A DNA stretch of 64,000 bases, taken from NCBI RefSeq assembly GCF_013402915.1, contig NC_050725.1, forward strand, positions 868,001 through 932,000. Reading direction: 5' to 3'. Source of the DNA: Zygotorulaspora mrakii. Taxonomy: Eukaryota; Ascomycota; Saccharomycetes; Saccharomycetales; Saccharomycetaceae. A program made the position numbers and the translations under genes. Positions within the stretch are counted from its first letter, which is position 1. Each line of letters starts with the position of its first letter. Shown here piece after piece: positions 46,504-56,904 of the stretch. The notes below the pieces were generated by a model, which was not told where the DNA came from, searched no databases, and worked only from the letters and a program-made list of their open reading frames with translations.

Positions 46504-49260
46504 CTAAAGACAAATGAAGGATCGGAAACTTTCTCTGTTCGCAGACCGCATAGGACTGAGTTGTTCCATTTCTTTGATCGCCTGTTCTATATCATTGAAT
46601 AAAGGGTCCCAGACATCATCAGCATTGCACAAATGCTTTGCCTTATTCTGCTCGTTACTGAATTCTAAGTATCGAACGGCGTCCTCTTTTCTTGGCGACT
46701 TCAAGAAGGCGAGCCCGCTATCAAAGCTATCTCTTCCACAAAGATGATCAATGTTGGAATTAGACAGTGATCGCACAACAGTTGAAGATTTTGTATCAGA
46801 AATTGTTGTTCCTTCATCACCAACCTCGCTCTCCTCAGTATCACTGACACAGTTTTCATCTGTCGTCACTTCGCAATCAGTGATATTGTCATCATCGTCA
46901 TCGCCGAAATAAATACTGAAACTATAGCTCACTGCTTCTAGTAGATCGTTCCAAGATTCTACTTCAACCAAATCGTTCACTCTATCACTATAATCTGCAT
47001 TTAAGTAACCGATCTTGACTTTGAGTTCATTCGGTCTTCTTCTTCCACCACATGTAAACGAATCATAATCTAACAGAAGACTCGATTTGCCATTCTGCAT
47101 GCTCGAATTCGAAATAACCGCAATACCTACGTTCTGAGTCAGACCTCCCGGATAATACTTATTTTTCAGCCACTGAGGCTCGAATTTTCTGTCGCTATTG
47201 CATGACGCCATCTCCATAACACTAGTAAAATGATGGGATCCCAGAAGAAATGAATCTATTAAAAAACCATCTGAGTCAACCAAACATAGTTTGAGAGATA
47301 GAAACTTTGAGTTCAAAGCCCTCAAACTATTGTCAATTATTTTGAAGCCATTGTCTTTCTTGAGCTTCTCATAATCGAGTTGCAGTACGATAACTAAATC
47401 ATCAGGGGTTTCTCGCTTCAAGGAAAGAATCCGGCTTATAGAAGTCATCACAGTGCTAATCGTATTCGTTGCATTTGTTGCATATGATACAGCGCTCCGA
47501 CTTGTCGCCAGATCACACTCGGTAAAAAAGTCCACTGCTCGTTTCATGATTACGCTGCGATGGCCCTGATTAAAGGCCGTCACTTCTATTAACCTTCTAG
47601 GAGATACCAGACCTGTAAATGATCTGCACTCGTCACTCTTGCAATCAAGCATATTTTCAATCATTAAAGGTGCAGTTAAGGTGGAGCTAAAATCCGTTTC
47701 CTTGAACAAAAGTTCAAAATCCAACAAACCTGAGATCCATTTCTGGATAATCTTGCTGCTATTGGAATTTAACGATTCTTTCAAAAACAATTTTTGCCAG
47801 TTGTCAGAAGTGTGTTCTTGGATAGTGCATCTCAGAACGGACGCTTCAAAGGTTGTTACTTTAGCATTAGAAAGTGGACCGTAGATCTCAACAGATTCAA
47901 ACCGGTTTTCTAGGATATTACTACACCTAGTGTGATCCTTTTCAATCAATAAGCAAACGACCAACCTCTTTTCAAAGAGATAGCACAGACAAGGTGTGTA
48001 GTTGAATCCATCCTTTGAAACAACCAATTTGTCAACACATCGCAGGAGACCAAACTTATCATCTATTTCCCAATCGATTATTTTCGTAGGGGAGTTCCTC
48101 AAGAGCGTTTTTATGTAAAACGTTCTCAAAATAGGTAGTTGAAACATGTTATAACCTGTTTCCAAGGTCAAACATGCTTGAGAAGCATCGTTGGAAATAA
48201 ATGAATCAGACTCAGCTACTGACGACACGATAGATGGCGAAGCAGCAAAATAACTACCTCTTATAACATGCTGTGCACACACCTTTGTCTGTTTAGCACT
48301 AATGCCATTTCTGGTTACCCTTTCACTCTGCCTTCTAGTAGGGGCGCTTGCTAATGATATGTTTTTCATTGAATTAGATGCAGTCGGAGTTTCCGCCATA
48401 AGCGACTGTTTCCTCACTTGACTCAAACCTGCTATTTTGACAGGTGTTGCTAACTGGCCTTTATAATTACCAGATGCTACATTGGGAGATATTGTTGGCG
48501 TTTCAAGGTGAACTGTTTTTTTTCTGTTGAGTAAAAAGCCTGATATCAACCTGTCCCTTAGTTCTGCGTCCCTTGGTATGCATCTATTGAAAGCTCCTGT
48601 CTCGCTGAGACAAGCCCTACATGGTGGGAACAAATTGTATAAATCATTGGAAGGTGTATCGCCCGACGTTCCAATTGACAGTAATAAGCACTCCTGATGA
48701 AAAATGTGAGAACACTCAAGCTCAATTACTTTTTCTCCGCTACTTTTGTTTGATATAGGTTCGTCGCAAATAGTACAGATTTCATTCAGGAAGGACTTCT
48801 TTGGGGAAATGCGATCTTTCGAATAGCCAAATGGTATTACCCTAGGCGCAGCTAATCGTCTGACAGTGTCACCACTACCCATAGAAGACGGAGTTGAGCC
48901 GGATATATTATGACACCAACTTGAGTTAGGTCTTGGTAAGGACGAAGTGCGGGAAGTGAAAAGCTGATTGCTTGGTGGCGAATACGGTGTTTTTGCATTA
49001 CCAGGCTCATCACTAATTGTAGGGGTTCTCACTAAAGGATGCGACGCTGGAGAAACTGCAAAAGGGTTTCCCTTTTTTGCACTACTCCTCTGAAATTTAG
49101 CCAATTTTTCCGTCCATTTTTTACCTTTTGATGACGGTGATGGTGTAAGTTGATCCTTTCTCGAGGCCGGATTTTTCTTGGGGGTCTTTAGCGGTGACAG
49201 TTGCTGAGTAGCTCCGACGTTGGTAAGTTGATAAATTATACTATTATTTACAGCTTGCAT
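46504..49260 (-). CDS. STE5: Ste5, pheromone MAP kinase scaffold
   Basis: 918 residues (917 in S. cerevisiae). A basic amphipathic membrane-binding motif G-K-K-W-T-E-K-L-A-K-F-Q-R lies at 46-58. It is flanked by SP/TP sites suited to Cln/Cdc28 inhibition (near 22, 26, 40, 42). A RING-H2 domain has C162, C165, C183, H185, H188, C191, C214 and C217, which binds Ste4 G-beta. A PH-like region (about 390-520) and a VWA-like domain (about 590-800) follow, with an acidic tail. Ste5 brings Ste11, Ste7 and Fus3 to the membrane during mating. A pheromone response element lies 119 bp upstream. Confidence 0.94.
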   Translation of the reverse strand: MQAVNNSIIYQLTNVGATQQLSPLKTPKKNPASRKDQLTPSPSSKGKKWTEKLAKFQRSSAKKGNPFAVSPASHPLVRTPTISDEPGNAKTPYSPPSNQLFTSRTSSLPRPNSSWCHNISGSTPSSMGSGDTVRRLAAPRVIPFGYSKDRISPKKSFLNEICTICDEPISNKSSGEKVIELECSHIFHQECLLLSIGTSGDTPSNDLYNLFPPCRACLSETGAFNRCIPRDAELRDRLISGFLLNRKKTVHLETPTISPNVASGNYKGQLATPVKIAGLSQVRKQSLMAETPTASNSMKNISLASAPTRRQSERVTRNGISAKQTKVCAQHVIRGSYFAASPSIVSSVAESDSFISNDASQACLTLETGYNMFQLPILRTFYIKTLLRNSPTKIIDWEIDDKFGLLRCVDKLVVSKDGFNYTPCLCYLFEKRLVVCLLIEKDHTRCSNILENRFESVEIYGPLSNAKVTTFEASVLRCTIQEHTSDNWQKLFLKESLNSNSSKIIQKWISGLLDFELLFKETDFSSTLTAPLMIENMLDCKSDECRSFTGLVSPRRLIEVTAFNQGHRSVIMKRAVDFFTECDLATSRSAVSYATNATNTISTVMTSISRILSLKRETPDDLVIVLQLDYEKLKKDNGFKIIDNSLRALNSKFLSLKLCLVDSDGFLIDSFLLGSHHFTSVMEMASCNSDRKFEPQWLKNKYYPGGLTQNVGIAVISNSSMQNGKSSLLLDYDSFTCGGRRRPNELKVKIGYLNADYSDRVNDLVEVESWNDLLEAVSYSFSIYFGDDDDDNITDCEVTTDENCVSDTEESEVGDEGTTISDTKSSTVVRSLSNSNIDHLCGRDSFDSGLAFLKSPRKEDAVRYLEFSNEQNKAKHLCNADDVWDPLFNDIEQAIKEMEQLSPMRSANRESFRSFICL

Positions 49261-49559
49261 GCTTGGCTAACACGACAGCAGTCTTATGTTAATTTAATTG
49301 TAAGTAAAATGAATCTCCAGTGTCGATTTCCTTATAGAAATGTAAATGACATAGGCTTTGTTTCTGATCTGTGCTTTCTGTTTCATGGGGTCCAGTGACG
49401 GCGATGAGCCTCACGATGACAATGCATAAAAAATAAAATATATAGAAAGGGATAAATTAAAGACTACTACAGAAACTGAGATAAGAATGAATATGTTAAT
49501 TTGGGTTTTTGTTTATTTACACATAAATGGTGTACATATGGAGAAGTTTACAATTGATA
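49261..49559. promoter_or_regulatory. STE5 upstream / PDA1 3' region with pheromone response element
   Basis: Minus-strand TGAAACA (49385-49379) is a perfect Ste12 pheromone response element 119 bp upstream of STE5. A 6-of-7 match (AGAAACA, 49365-49359) lies 20 bp nearer the gene. An AT-rich TATA-like stretch is at 49427-49445, but it lies upstream of the elements. Confidence 0.65.
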
Positions 49560-50801
49560 CTAACCTCTGTTAGCAAACCCTTGCTTTTCGAAATCCCATG
49601 TATCATCTGTAATTCTACCTCTTAAAGTCGGAGTCTCAGTACCCTTGACATAAACATCTTCGAAAAGGATAGATAATTTTGCTTCTGGTGGTGGTGCTGC
49701 ATCTGCTAATTCAACTTGCTCGTCAACATATTTTCTAGCTGCTTTATCATAAGCTTTGACTTCTTCTTCGGTAGCAATACCAAGTTCAAGCAAATGCATT
49801 TTCAAACCAGCGATTGGATCGTTCTTTGATCTCATATGCTGAATTTCATCTCTTGTTCTGTAAGTAGTACCTGGATCAGACATCGAGTGACCACCATATC
49901 TGTAAGTTTCATATTCCAAGACCAGTGGCCCGTTTCCGGAGACACACCAATCCTTAGCGAATCTGGAAGCTTGATAAACAGCAAGGATATCCATGCCATT
50001 GACTTTCAATCCTGGTATGTACTGACCACGTTTGAAATACTCTGTCATTGCCGAAGATCTTGATGCCGAGGTACCCATACCGTATTTGTTGTTTTCACAG
50101 GCGAAAACGGTGGGCAAATTCCACAATTTGGCCATATTGAATGATTCAAATACTTGACCTTGGTTCGAAGCACCGTCACCATACAGAGTGAAAGAACATG
50201 CGTCCTCATTTCTATATTGGTGAGCAAACGACAACCCGGTGCCAAGAGGAACTTGGGCACCAACGATACCGTTACCACCGTAGAATCCTGGAGCATACAT
50301 GTGCATGGAGCCACCTTTACCATAAGACACACCCGATCTTTTGCCCATCAATTCCGCCAGAACACTCTGGACAGACGCTCCTCTCATGTACGTGAATCCA
50401 TGACATCTATACGACGTGATCACAGAGTCGCGCTTCGTAATTGCGTTCTCAATCCCCACTGCTATGGCTTCCTGCCCCACGGACAAGTGGCAGAACCCTC
50501 TGATCTTCTTGGCCTTGTACAATGCGTCACAGGCCATTTCCATTCTCCTCACAATAATCATGTCCTTGTACATCTGCAATAGCGTCCCCTTCGTTGTCTT
50601 GTACGTCAAATCTGGTACATCCAGCATGTATCCTTCGAACGACGACTCCGGTAACTGGACTTCCACCACATCAGACTCCTCTACACCACTTTTACCCTTG
50701 GCTGCACTCGCAAATCCACGAGCCACTGACAACCCTCTCCTGTGCAATGCACTTCTGCCTCCACGGAAAATCGACTGTCTCTTTAAACCCGCTGTCAACA
50801 T
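49560..50801 (-). CDS. PDA1: Pyruvate dehydrogenase E1 alpha subunit
   Basis: 413 residues from ATG 50801; the open frame to 50861 begins with TTG. Residues 1-35 are a mitochondrial targeting peptide (Arg, Leu, Ser, Ala, no acidic residues). The thiamine diphosphate motif runs from G-D-G-A-S-N-Q-G to E-N-N. The regulatory loop R-Y-G-G-H-S-M-S-D-P-G carries the inhibitory phosphoserine site. With Pdb1 it forms E1 of the mitochondrial pyruvate dehydrogenase complex. Divergent from ARX1. S. cerevisiae length is 420. Confidence 0.97.
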   Translation of the reverse strand: MLTAGLKRQSIFRGGRSALHRRGLSVARGFASAAKGKSGVEESDVVEVQLPESSFEGYMLDVPDLTYKTTKGTLLQMYKDMIIVRRMEMACDALYKAKKIRGFCHLSVGQEAIAVGIENAITKRDSVITSYRCHGFTYMRGASVQSVLAELMGKRSGVSYGKGGSMHMYAPGFYGGNGIVGAQVPLGTGLSFAHQYRNEDACSFTLYGDGASNQGQVFESFNMAKLWNLPTVFACENNKYGMGTSASRSSAMTEYFKRGQYIPGLKVNGMDILAVYQASRFAKDWCVSGNGPLVLEYETYRYGGHSMSDPGTTYRTRDEIQHMRSKNDPIAGLKMHLLELGIATEEEVKAYDKAARKYVDEQVELADAAPPPEAKLSILFEDVYVKGTETPTLRGRITDDTWDFEKQGFANRG

Positions 50802-51343
50802 TTCAAACAATCGACACAAAACAACTCTATCTGTACCGTTTCTAAACTGCTCCTCTCCCAATTAGAATCGTTAATTTCCTCTGAATGTATCTCATTCTTG
50901 TCGTTATCCTTTGTTTTATATGCTGCGTTAAAGACCCCCCTCAGCGCCCAAGTTGATGATATCGAGCGCGTTTTGATAGCCGCTTGCGGCGGGTAACCTA
51001 TCTGAACGAATAAAAATACTCGGTAATCGTAGCTGCTCTCTCTTACCGGGCTCAATGGGTCAATGAAGTGGCAATTCTAACACTAGAGTACCAATGGGAT
51101 TACCAGATACCTAGAGAATAGAGCCAGACTCTGCTGTACCCGCTTGAACGGTATCTCCCGTCCAATCGTAGCACTTTTGTCAGGCTTATCGCGGTCAACG
51201 TACATGGCGAGCCCCGTTGGCGGCGATCTGAAAAGTTTTGATGAAAAAAATGCGATGAGATGAGCATCAGAACAAGAATAATAGCGTTGTTTTGTAATTG
51301 AAAGGTTACATATCGAGCTAATTCGAGGCATCGAGAGATTGAA
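50802..51343. promoter_or_regulatory. Divergent PDA1/ARX1 promoter region
   Basis: 542 bp. On the ARX1 side are an RRPE-like TGAAAAGTTTT (51229-51239, 10 of 11) and a perfect PAC motif GCGATGAGAT (51252-51261), 83-115 bp upstream of the ATG. No element is evident on the PDA1 side. Confidence 0.65.
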
Positions 51344-53164
51344 ATGGAATTAGCTGTGTCGAGAGAGGATCAGGATATTTTGCTGAAGGACAGAAACGTT
51401 CTGCAGGAGTCTGTGGTGGACAAGTACAGGACAGCAGGGCAGATCGCACAGACAGCTTTGAAATATGTTAGTGGATTGATCAATGAGTCGTACCATCGGA
51501 ACGATGGTACGAAGATCTGTATCAGTGAGCTATGCCTGCTTACTGACTCGTTTATGCTCGCAAGACTCGAACAATGCTACTCCAACAAAGTGAACGAAAG
51601 AGGCATTGCTTTGCCGACAAGCATAGATATCGACCAGGTTGCAAACGGCTGGTGCCCAGAAGTTGATGATTCAAACAATATTGTGAACTGGAACAAAGAT
51701 GTTTCAGAGAGCGATGGGTTGCTCTCCTCAGTCACTGGCTTTTTGAGAGCTGGCGATGTTGTCAAAATTTCTCTTGGTGTCCATGTTGATGGATACACCT
51801 CTCAAGTTTCCCACACCATGGTGATATATCCCGTGGATGTGTCGTTACCAAGGGAGCAAAGGGTGCCCACTGGTCCTTTGCTCGGTGGCAAGGCTGATGC
51901 AGTCGCAGCTGCTCATCTGGCCTCAGACACGGTCGTTGCACTGTTGGCTTGTTCTTTAACGCCGGAAAAAATACCTGCATCTCTGACTTTGAATGGCAAA
52001 AATGCGGTCACTGGCCACGTTATCAGAAATGTAGTCGATAAGATTGCTCAGTCTTTCAATTGTTGTGTTGTTCCTGGCTCTCGTGTCCGTAGAATTAGAA
52101 GATTTTTAGCGGGTCAGAATGAAGGAATCATCGCAGAAAGGGAATATAAAGGTGTTGCATGGACGGAATCACACCAGGAGGCTCAACTGTTAGCCAAGAT
52201 TGCTCAACAAGAGCAAACCGAGGAACTCAAGCTTACTGTTTCCAAACGTGCGACTCAGATCACCGAGTCTGCATCAGCAATTCCAACTGATGATTTTGAA
52301 GTTCAATCTGGTGAAGTTTATTTGATCGATCTGAAAATGAGTCCTTTGAGCGATTTTAAAAAGCAAGGTTTAGTAACTTTGCAAGATGTTGATTCGTATA
52401 CTGGTAAATCCCACAAGAATGACGTATTGGTGGCCAGATCAGGCGCTTTCATCAGAGATTTCGCTCATTCATACACTTTAAAATTGAAAACTTCCAGACA
52501 ACTTCTAACAAAAATTGATAGAAACGGTGTTTATCCAATGAAATTGGCGCATCTCTCACCTAATTTCCCATTGACTTCGTCGTCTTCAAATGGTGAAAAT
52601 AATCAATTGGAAGCTTTAAAGCAGGATTTGAAGTCGTTTAGGTTGGGTATGAGTGAAATCACAAATAACTATTTATGTTTGGAAAAGCCAATCCAAATTG
52701 CAAAATACATACCATGGGATCATATTTTGAAGACTACGAATACTAAAGGTAACTTGAGTTATGATGCAACTGCATCTCTTACCTTACCAGGCCACGAAAC
52801 TCCGTTACCAAAGCTAGGAATCTCATCGTTGAAGTTGAAATCATTTATGAAATCGCCGGAGACACATTCATTGCCAGTAGCTCGCGAATCTTGTACAGTT
52901 CTCCTATGTGGTAGTGATACTAGTTTAAATGAAAAACCAGAACTACTAAGAGTAACAGGTGGTTCAAAGACTTGTCAACCAAGTTGGGTTCATTCCAAAT
53001 ATGAATTGAATACGCAGGATCCGCTAGTTCAAGGTATTTTCCAACTTGCTGCCTTATCAAAGGATAAGAGATTCGGTATTACTTTGAGAGAAACTCAACC
53101 AATGAAGTATCACAAAACTGAAACTTCGTCAGTTGATGGCGATGGTGATGCAATGGAACTTTGA
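51344..53164 (+). CDS. ARX1: Arx1, 60S pre-ribosome export factor
   Basis: 606 residues (593 in S. cerevisiae). The protein opens M-E-L-A-V-S-R-E-D-Q-D-I-L-L-K-D-x-N and has a methionine-aminopeptidase-like pita-bread fold in the first 400 residues. Catalytic metal ligands are not conserved as a set, in keeping with the inactive Arx1 family. A family-specific C-terminal extension follows. Arx1 binds the tunnel exit of pre-60S particles with Alb1 and helps them through the nuclear pore. Upstream PAC and RRPE motifs fit ribosome-biogenesis control. Confidence 0.93.
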   Translation: MELAVSREDQDILLKDRNVLQESVVDKYRTAGQIAQTALKYVSGLINESYHRNDGTKICISELCLLTDSFMLARLEQCYSNKVNERGIALPTSIDIDQVANGWCPEVDDSNNIVNWNKDVSESDGLLSSVTGFLRAGDVVKISLGVHVDGYTSQVSHTMVIYPVDVSLPREQRVPTGPLLGGKADAVAAAHLASDTVVALLACSLTPEKIPASLTLNGKNAVTGHVIRNVVDKIAQSFNCCVVPGSRVRRIRRFLAGQNEGIIAEREYKGVAWTESHQEAQLLAKIAQQEQTEELKLTVSKRATQITESASAIPTDDFEVQSGEVYLIDLKMSPLSDFKKQGLVTLQDVDSYTGKSHKNDVLVARSGAFIRDFAHSYTLKLKTSRQLLTKIDRNGVYPMKLAHLSPNFPLTSSSSNGENNQLEALKQDLKSFRLGMSEITNNYLCLEKPIQIAKYIPWDHILKTTNTKGNLSYDATASLTLPGHETPLPKLGISSLKLKSFMKSPETHSLPVARESCTVLLCGSDTSLNEKPELLRVTGGSKTCQPSWVHSKYELNTQDPLVQGIFQLAALSKDKRFGITLRETQPMKYHKTETSSVDGDGDAMEL

Positions 53165-53254
53165 ATACAATAACGCGTCTCTTTTTTTATTTCGATTTTT
53201 TCTGTACATTAGTGTAGTAAGTAGTTTACATAGAGAGGATGATAATAAATTCTA

Positions 53255-53674
53255 TTAGATAACGTCGTCGTAATCTCCATCAACAGCGATTGGTGAACCT
53301 TCGCCCCTAAAATTTTGTGGTTCTTCCACTTGTGGTAAGAATTGAAATAGAATGTAAACCAAACCCAGCATTACAGCGGTCAACGTAATCAATATCTTGA
53401 AAATACCGCCGAAATTGATCAGAAAACCAATTAAAATATAAGTTAAACCCCTTCCCAGAAAACTAAAGTAGTTTGAAGCAAATCTGTAGAGATTTGGTGG
53501 GACTTTAAATTCCAGATATATAATTGGAATGCAGAACACAACACCATAAATCGCTAATAGGAATGCATTAAAATTGCTGGTGATATAAGTAAACTGTGAA
53601 ATGGCCGCCCCCAAAGCAAGGGTACCAAATGTTAAGTTTGCAATCTTGAAGAAAATTAACGGAACAGCAGACAT
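53255..53674 (-). CDS. TVP15: Tvp15, late-Golgi membrane protein
   Basis: 139 residues (143 in S. cerevisiae) with four hydrophobic spans at about 5-25, 31-50, 68-90 and 93-113 and a polar acidic tail. Tvp15 was found in Tlg2-containing late-Golgi vesicles; its exact role is unknown. Convergent with ARX1 (90 bp) and next to BMH, as YDR100W is in S. cerevisiae. Confidence 0.88.
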   Translation of the reverse strand: MSAVPLIFFKIANLTFGTLALGAAISQFTYITSNFNAFLLAIYGVVFCIPIIYLEFKVPPNLYRFASNYFSFLGRGLTYILIGFLINFGGIFKILITLTAVMLGLVYILFQFLPQVEEPQNFRGEGSPIAVDGDYDDVI

Positions 53675-54272
53675 CTTTTAATATCAAATAGATTAAAGCA
53701 ATTGGAGGGATAGAATGGACCAGATGCCAGAACACAAATGGTTTAGTTTGCCTTAAACAACTCTTTAACGCAAATCTTGTATATGAAATAGTAAAGTCAA
53801 GAAAATTGGGCTCCGCGCGTTTTCATGGCTTAGCTTTTAACAGATATATATATATATTTTTAATAGACTTAACAGTAGTTTTACACAAGAATAGAGAGGA
53901 AAAATAAAATAAAATGTGCATAACTAAGAGAATTGATAAGATGAAAGGTCCAATACAATTCATCTGGTAGGTGGTAGGTAACTGATTACCATTAAGAATT
54001 TTCCTGCTGGCTGTAAAAAAAAGGGTTCAAAGTATTCTCTTGCAAATTTTTCATTCTTATAAAACTTCTTTCACTTCAAGTTAATAGTAACAGTAGAGAC
54101 AAAAACACAATTCTAGATTCACATTATATTATGAAAAGATACACAAGCTAGTAATTTTTTCAATTTTTTTTTTGACTACCTACCTCAAATTAAATTCAAT
54201 CTAATAATAAGGGAGAAGTTAAAAAAAAAAAAAAAATTTTAACTGATCTTTTCTTTATTCTAAAATTTAAAA
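53675..54272. other. Intergenic region TVP15 to BMH
   Basis: 598 bp, AT-rich, holding the TVP15 promoter and BMH 3' region. An (AT)n run lies at 53845-53858 and an A15 run near 54221-54235. No RNA gene recognised. Confidence 0.4.
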
Positions 54273-55103
54273 TTATTTTGGAGCTTGACCTTCAGCTGGT
54301 GCTGCTGATTCATTTGCCGAAGGTTGTTGTTGCTGTTGTTGTTGCTGTTGTTGTTGCTGTTGTTGTGATTGATCCTCTTGACCAGCTTCAGACATATCAG
54401 AAGTCCATAAAGTTAAGTTATCTCTTAATAATTGCATGATCAATGTACTATCTTTGTAGGATTCTTCTGATAAAGTATCCAGTTCAGCGATAGCATCATC
54501 AAACGCTTGTTTTGCTAGATGACAAGCTTTATCTGGAGAATTTTGAATTTCATAGTAGAAAACAGAGAAATTCAATGCAAGACCTAAACGAATTGGATGA
54601 GTTGGTGGTAATTCAGTTGTTGCAATTTCAGTAGCAGTTTTGTAAGCTTCTAAAGAAGCAGTTGTAGCCTCTTCTCTGACATCTCCGCTGGAAAATTCTG
54701 CCAAATAACGATGGTAATCACCCTTCATCTTATAGTAAAAAACTTTAGATTCACCGCTTGTTGCAGATGGAATCAAATGAGAATCCAAAACGGATAAAAT
54801 ATCATCCGAGATTTTTGTCAATTCGGATTCAATTTTCGAACGATAGGTACGGATTAACTTGACTTGATGGTCTGATTTTTCTTTAGACTCTTCCTTTTGT
54901 TCGATAGAAGAAACAATTCTCCAGGAAGCACGACGAGCACCAATAACATTTTTGTACGCAACAGAAAGTAAATTACGTTCCTCAACGGATAATTCTTGGC
55001 CAGATGAAGCTACAGCTTTCATGTTCTCGACCATTTCTTCATAACGCTCTGCTTGTTCAGCCAATTTGGCCAAGTACACAGAATCTTCACGATTTACAGA
55101 CAT
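54273..55103 (-). CDS. BMH1: 14-3-3 protein Bmh (pre-WGD BMH1/BMH2)
   Basis: 276 residues. The 14-3-3 signature [11 protein letters not shown] is at 43-53. Phosphopeptide-binding residues of the family are present (R-R-A-S-W-R near 57-62, and Y-H-R-Y near 130). The last signature, near 216-235, has [19 protein letters not shown]. The tail holds 14 glutamines after D-Q-S, coded mostly by a CAA-CAA-CAA-CAG pattern. 14-3-3 proteins bind phosphorylated clients in RAS/PKA, TOR and cell-cycle signalling. Single counterpart of the WGD pair. Confidence 0.97.
   Translation of the reverse strand: MSVNREDSVYLAKLAEQAERYEEMVENMKAVASSGQELSVEERNLLSVAYKNVIGARRASWRIVSSIEQKEESKEKSDHQVKLIRTYRSKIESELTKISDDILSVLDSHLIPSATSGESKVFYYKMKGDYHRYLAEFSSGDVREEATTASLEAYKTATEIATTELPPTHPIRLGLALNFSVFYYEIQNSPDKACHLAKQAFDDAIAELDTLSEESYKDSTLIMQLLRDNLTLWTSDMSEAGQEDQSQQQQQQQQQQQQQQPSANESAAPAEGQAPK
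54303..54366. repeat. Glutamine-codon microsatellite in BMH
   Basis: A trinucleotide repeat on the minus strand, with CAG at every fourth CAA position, giving a 12-bp higher-order period. Codes for the 14-residue glutamine run. Likely variable in length between strains. Confidence 0.8.
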
Positions 55104-55705
55104 TTTTCAATTCAATTTCAAATTTAGTTTCAGATTTGGATTCAGCTTCAGATTGAGATTCAAATTAATTCCTGTCTATCTTTTTAATGCTTGTTAAACT
55201 AGTTGTTTCCCTACAAATAGAGAGCTGTTTTTTAGAAAAAAAAAAGTTAGTAATCACAATCCAAACAAAGTACTGTTAAATTCTTGTTTTCCGTTAGTCA
55301 CAAATCTCTGCCCCTGGTGTATTTTTTGCGGTACCTGTACCCCCTTTTGTCCACAAAAAAAAGCTATCGAAAAGAAGAGGAAAAAAAGACCCTCTGCGAT
55401 TATAAGAAAATGAAATCCGAAATTGTTGTCTAATCCGATCCCTAAAGCTCACCAAACTTTAACCTTGTTACACCTGTCCTGCCTGATTGTAAATTTGTGG
55501 TTAGTTTTTAAATAGAAATGAAATCCATATTTTGAAAAAAAAAACAAACCGGAACAGGAACAGGGCTGGGAGGCTTGCAAAAGAAACTTCCGGAAGACGG
55601 GTCCTTCCTTAACACGCAGCGAGCGAGAACGAAAGCGAAAGCGACAATGCGAAGATACATTAACAAACTGCAATTTAACTCACGACCGCCACTGTAAAAA
55701 AGGCA

Positions 55706-55767
55706 TCAATCGCCATTGCCATCGCCACTGCAATGGCCTTCGTAGAGGCGATTGCGACGGCGATTGA
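55706..55767. repeat. Imperfect inverted repeat, 21-bp arms
   Basis: The left arm 55706-55726 (TCAATCGCC...ATCGCC) pairs with the right arm 55747-55767 with three mismatches across a 20-bp spacer. Around it GCGAT/ATCGC words recur (55690-55830), so the hairpin may be a by-product of a degenerate repeat. Non-coding as far as I can tell. Confidence 0.6.
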
Positions 55768-56020
55768 AATGGAAACAATCACAATGGCGACGGCAAGTAC
55801 AATGACCTCTACAATCACATTCACAAGTACGATCGCGCGCTTGCCCCTATCCCGCAAACACGATACCTAATGATCCACCCTCTGCAGCGCCCTATTGCGC
55901 GCGCATATAGAGGGTTTCAACTTAATGTGCTTCAATTCCGCCCCTCTTCTCTGGCAATGCTGTCTGGTTGCCTCGTTGTGGAGCGAGAAGCGCTCGACAG
56001 GATAAACGCTGCACAATGCT

Positions 56021-56070
56021 GCACCGCACTATAGTGTACTGCGAGACGTTGTGCCGCACTACGCTGTACT
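56021..56070. repeat. Degenerate tandem repeat of CCGCACTA-TGTACTGCG
   Basis: Two copies about 30 bp apart (near 56023 and 56052) share CCGCACTA, three variable bases, then TGTACTGCG. The surrounding GC-rich DNA repeats the words TGCAC, GCTGC and GTACTGCG. Confidence 0.6.
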
Positions 56071-56904
56071 GCGCTTGCCACGCCACTGTGTCTTGCTGCA
56101 CAGCGGCGCGAAACTGTATGTGAGAGTACAGTTTTGCGCCAACGCTCCTCTTATTGTTCTTCTATTGGTCCTGCCCGTTAAGCCCCCCTATCCTCCGGAC
56201 AAAACAAACTTCAAGAGCTTGACCACGTCCGAGCTGAAAACTGGACGCTGCGCTCGAGGCCAAGCCTATCGCCGAGCTTCCTCTATTTTCCGGACGCCCC
56301 ATGGGCATGAAAAAGAGGATGCTCGGCGCCGAAGTCTGCCATCCAGATGCGACAGTTTTTTCCCTCGGTTGCCCTTTGCCAGAGTTCCATTCGCCCACGC
56401 GGCCATCCGGCATTGGTGTCGCATACGTCGAAGACTATCTGGTCGCTGGAATTTACCCCACGGGGACACTCACAGTTCGACACAGTTCAACAGTGATCTC
56501 CAAGATCAGGATTACGCGAGCTCACGGAAATAACTTGAGACAGAAGGGGGTCACGAAGAGTGGTGTCAAATAACAGGAGCAAAGGCGGGTAAGTATAAGG
56601 GTGGCAATCGATAGCCAGATAAAAGTACTGTAGCATACAGGCTGGAAGAGAGATGATAACGTTCCGAGAGAGATGAGTGTGGTCTCAATGGTTCGAACAA
56701 TCAGTCAACCAGTCCTCGTTACATTTACCTTTTGGCTTGCAAGCACTCGAAAAATGGAACAGATGTAGAATGCAAAAAACAAAAAAAACAATGAAACATG
56801 GAATGATAAACAGTGAATTCACATACGATTTTGGCGTTCAGATCTTTGTACAAAACAACACGTAAAACTCTGACTTGGTTATTCAGAAATGGTACAATAC
56901 CTTG

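Noticed and set aside
50154..50582. 142-codon plus-strand ORF inside PDA1
   Set aside because: Antisense shadow of PDA1.
55675..55857. 60-codon Ala/Val/Ile-rich ORF, apparently a membrane peptide
   Set aside because: The composition comes from a degenerate GCGATT-type repeat; it does not look like a gene.
56051..56533. 160-codon ORF in the GC-rich gap
   Set aside because: Opens with GTG and lies in GC-rich DNA where stop codons are rare; opposite strand is equally open; no similarity.
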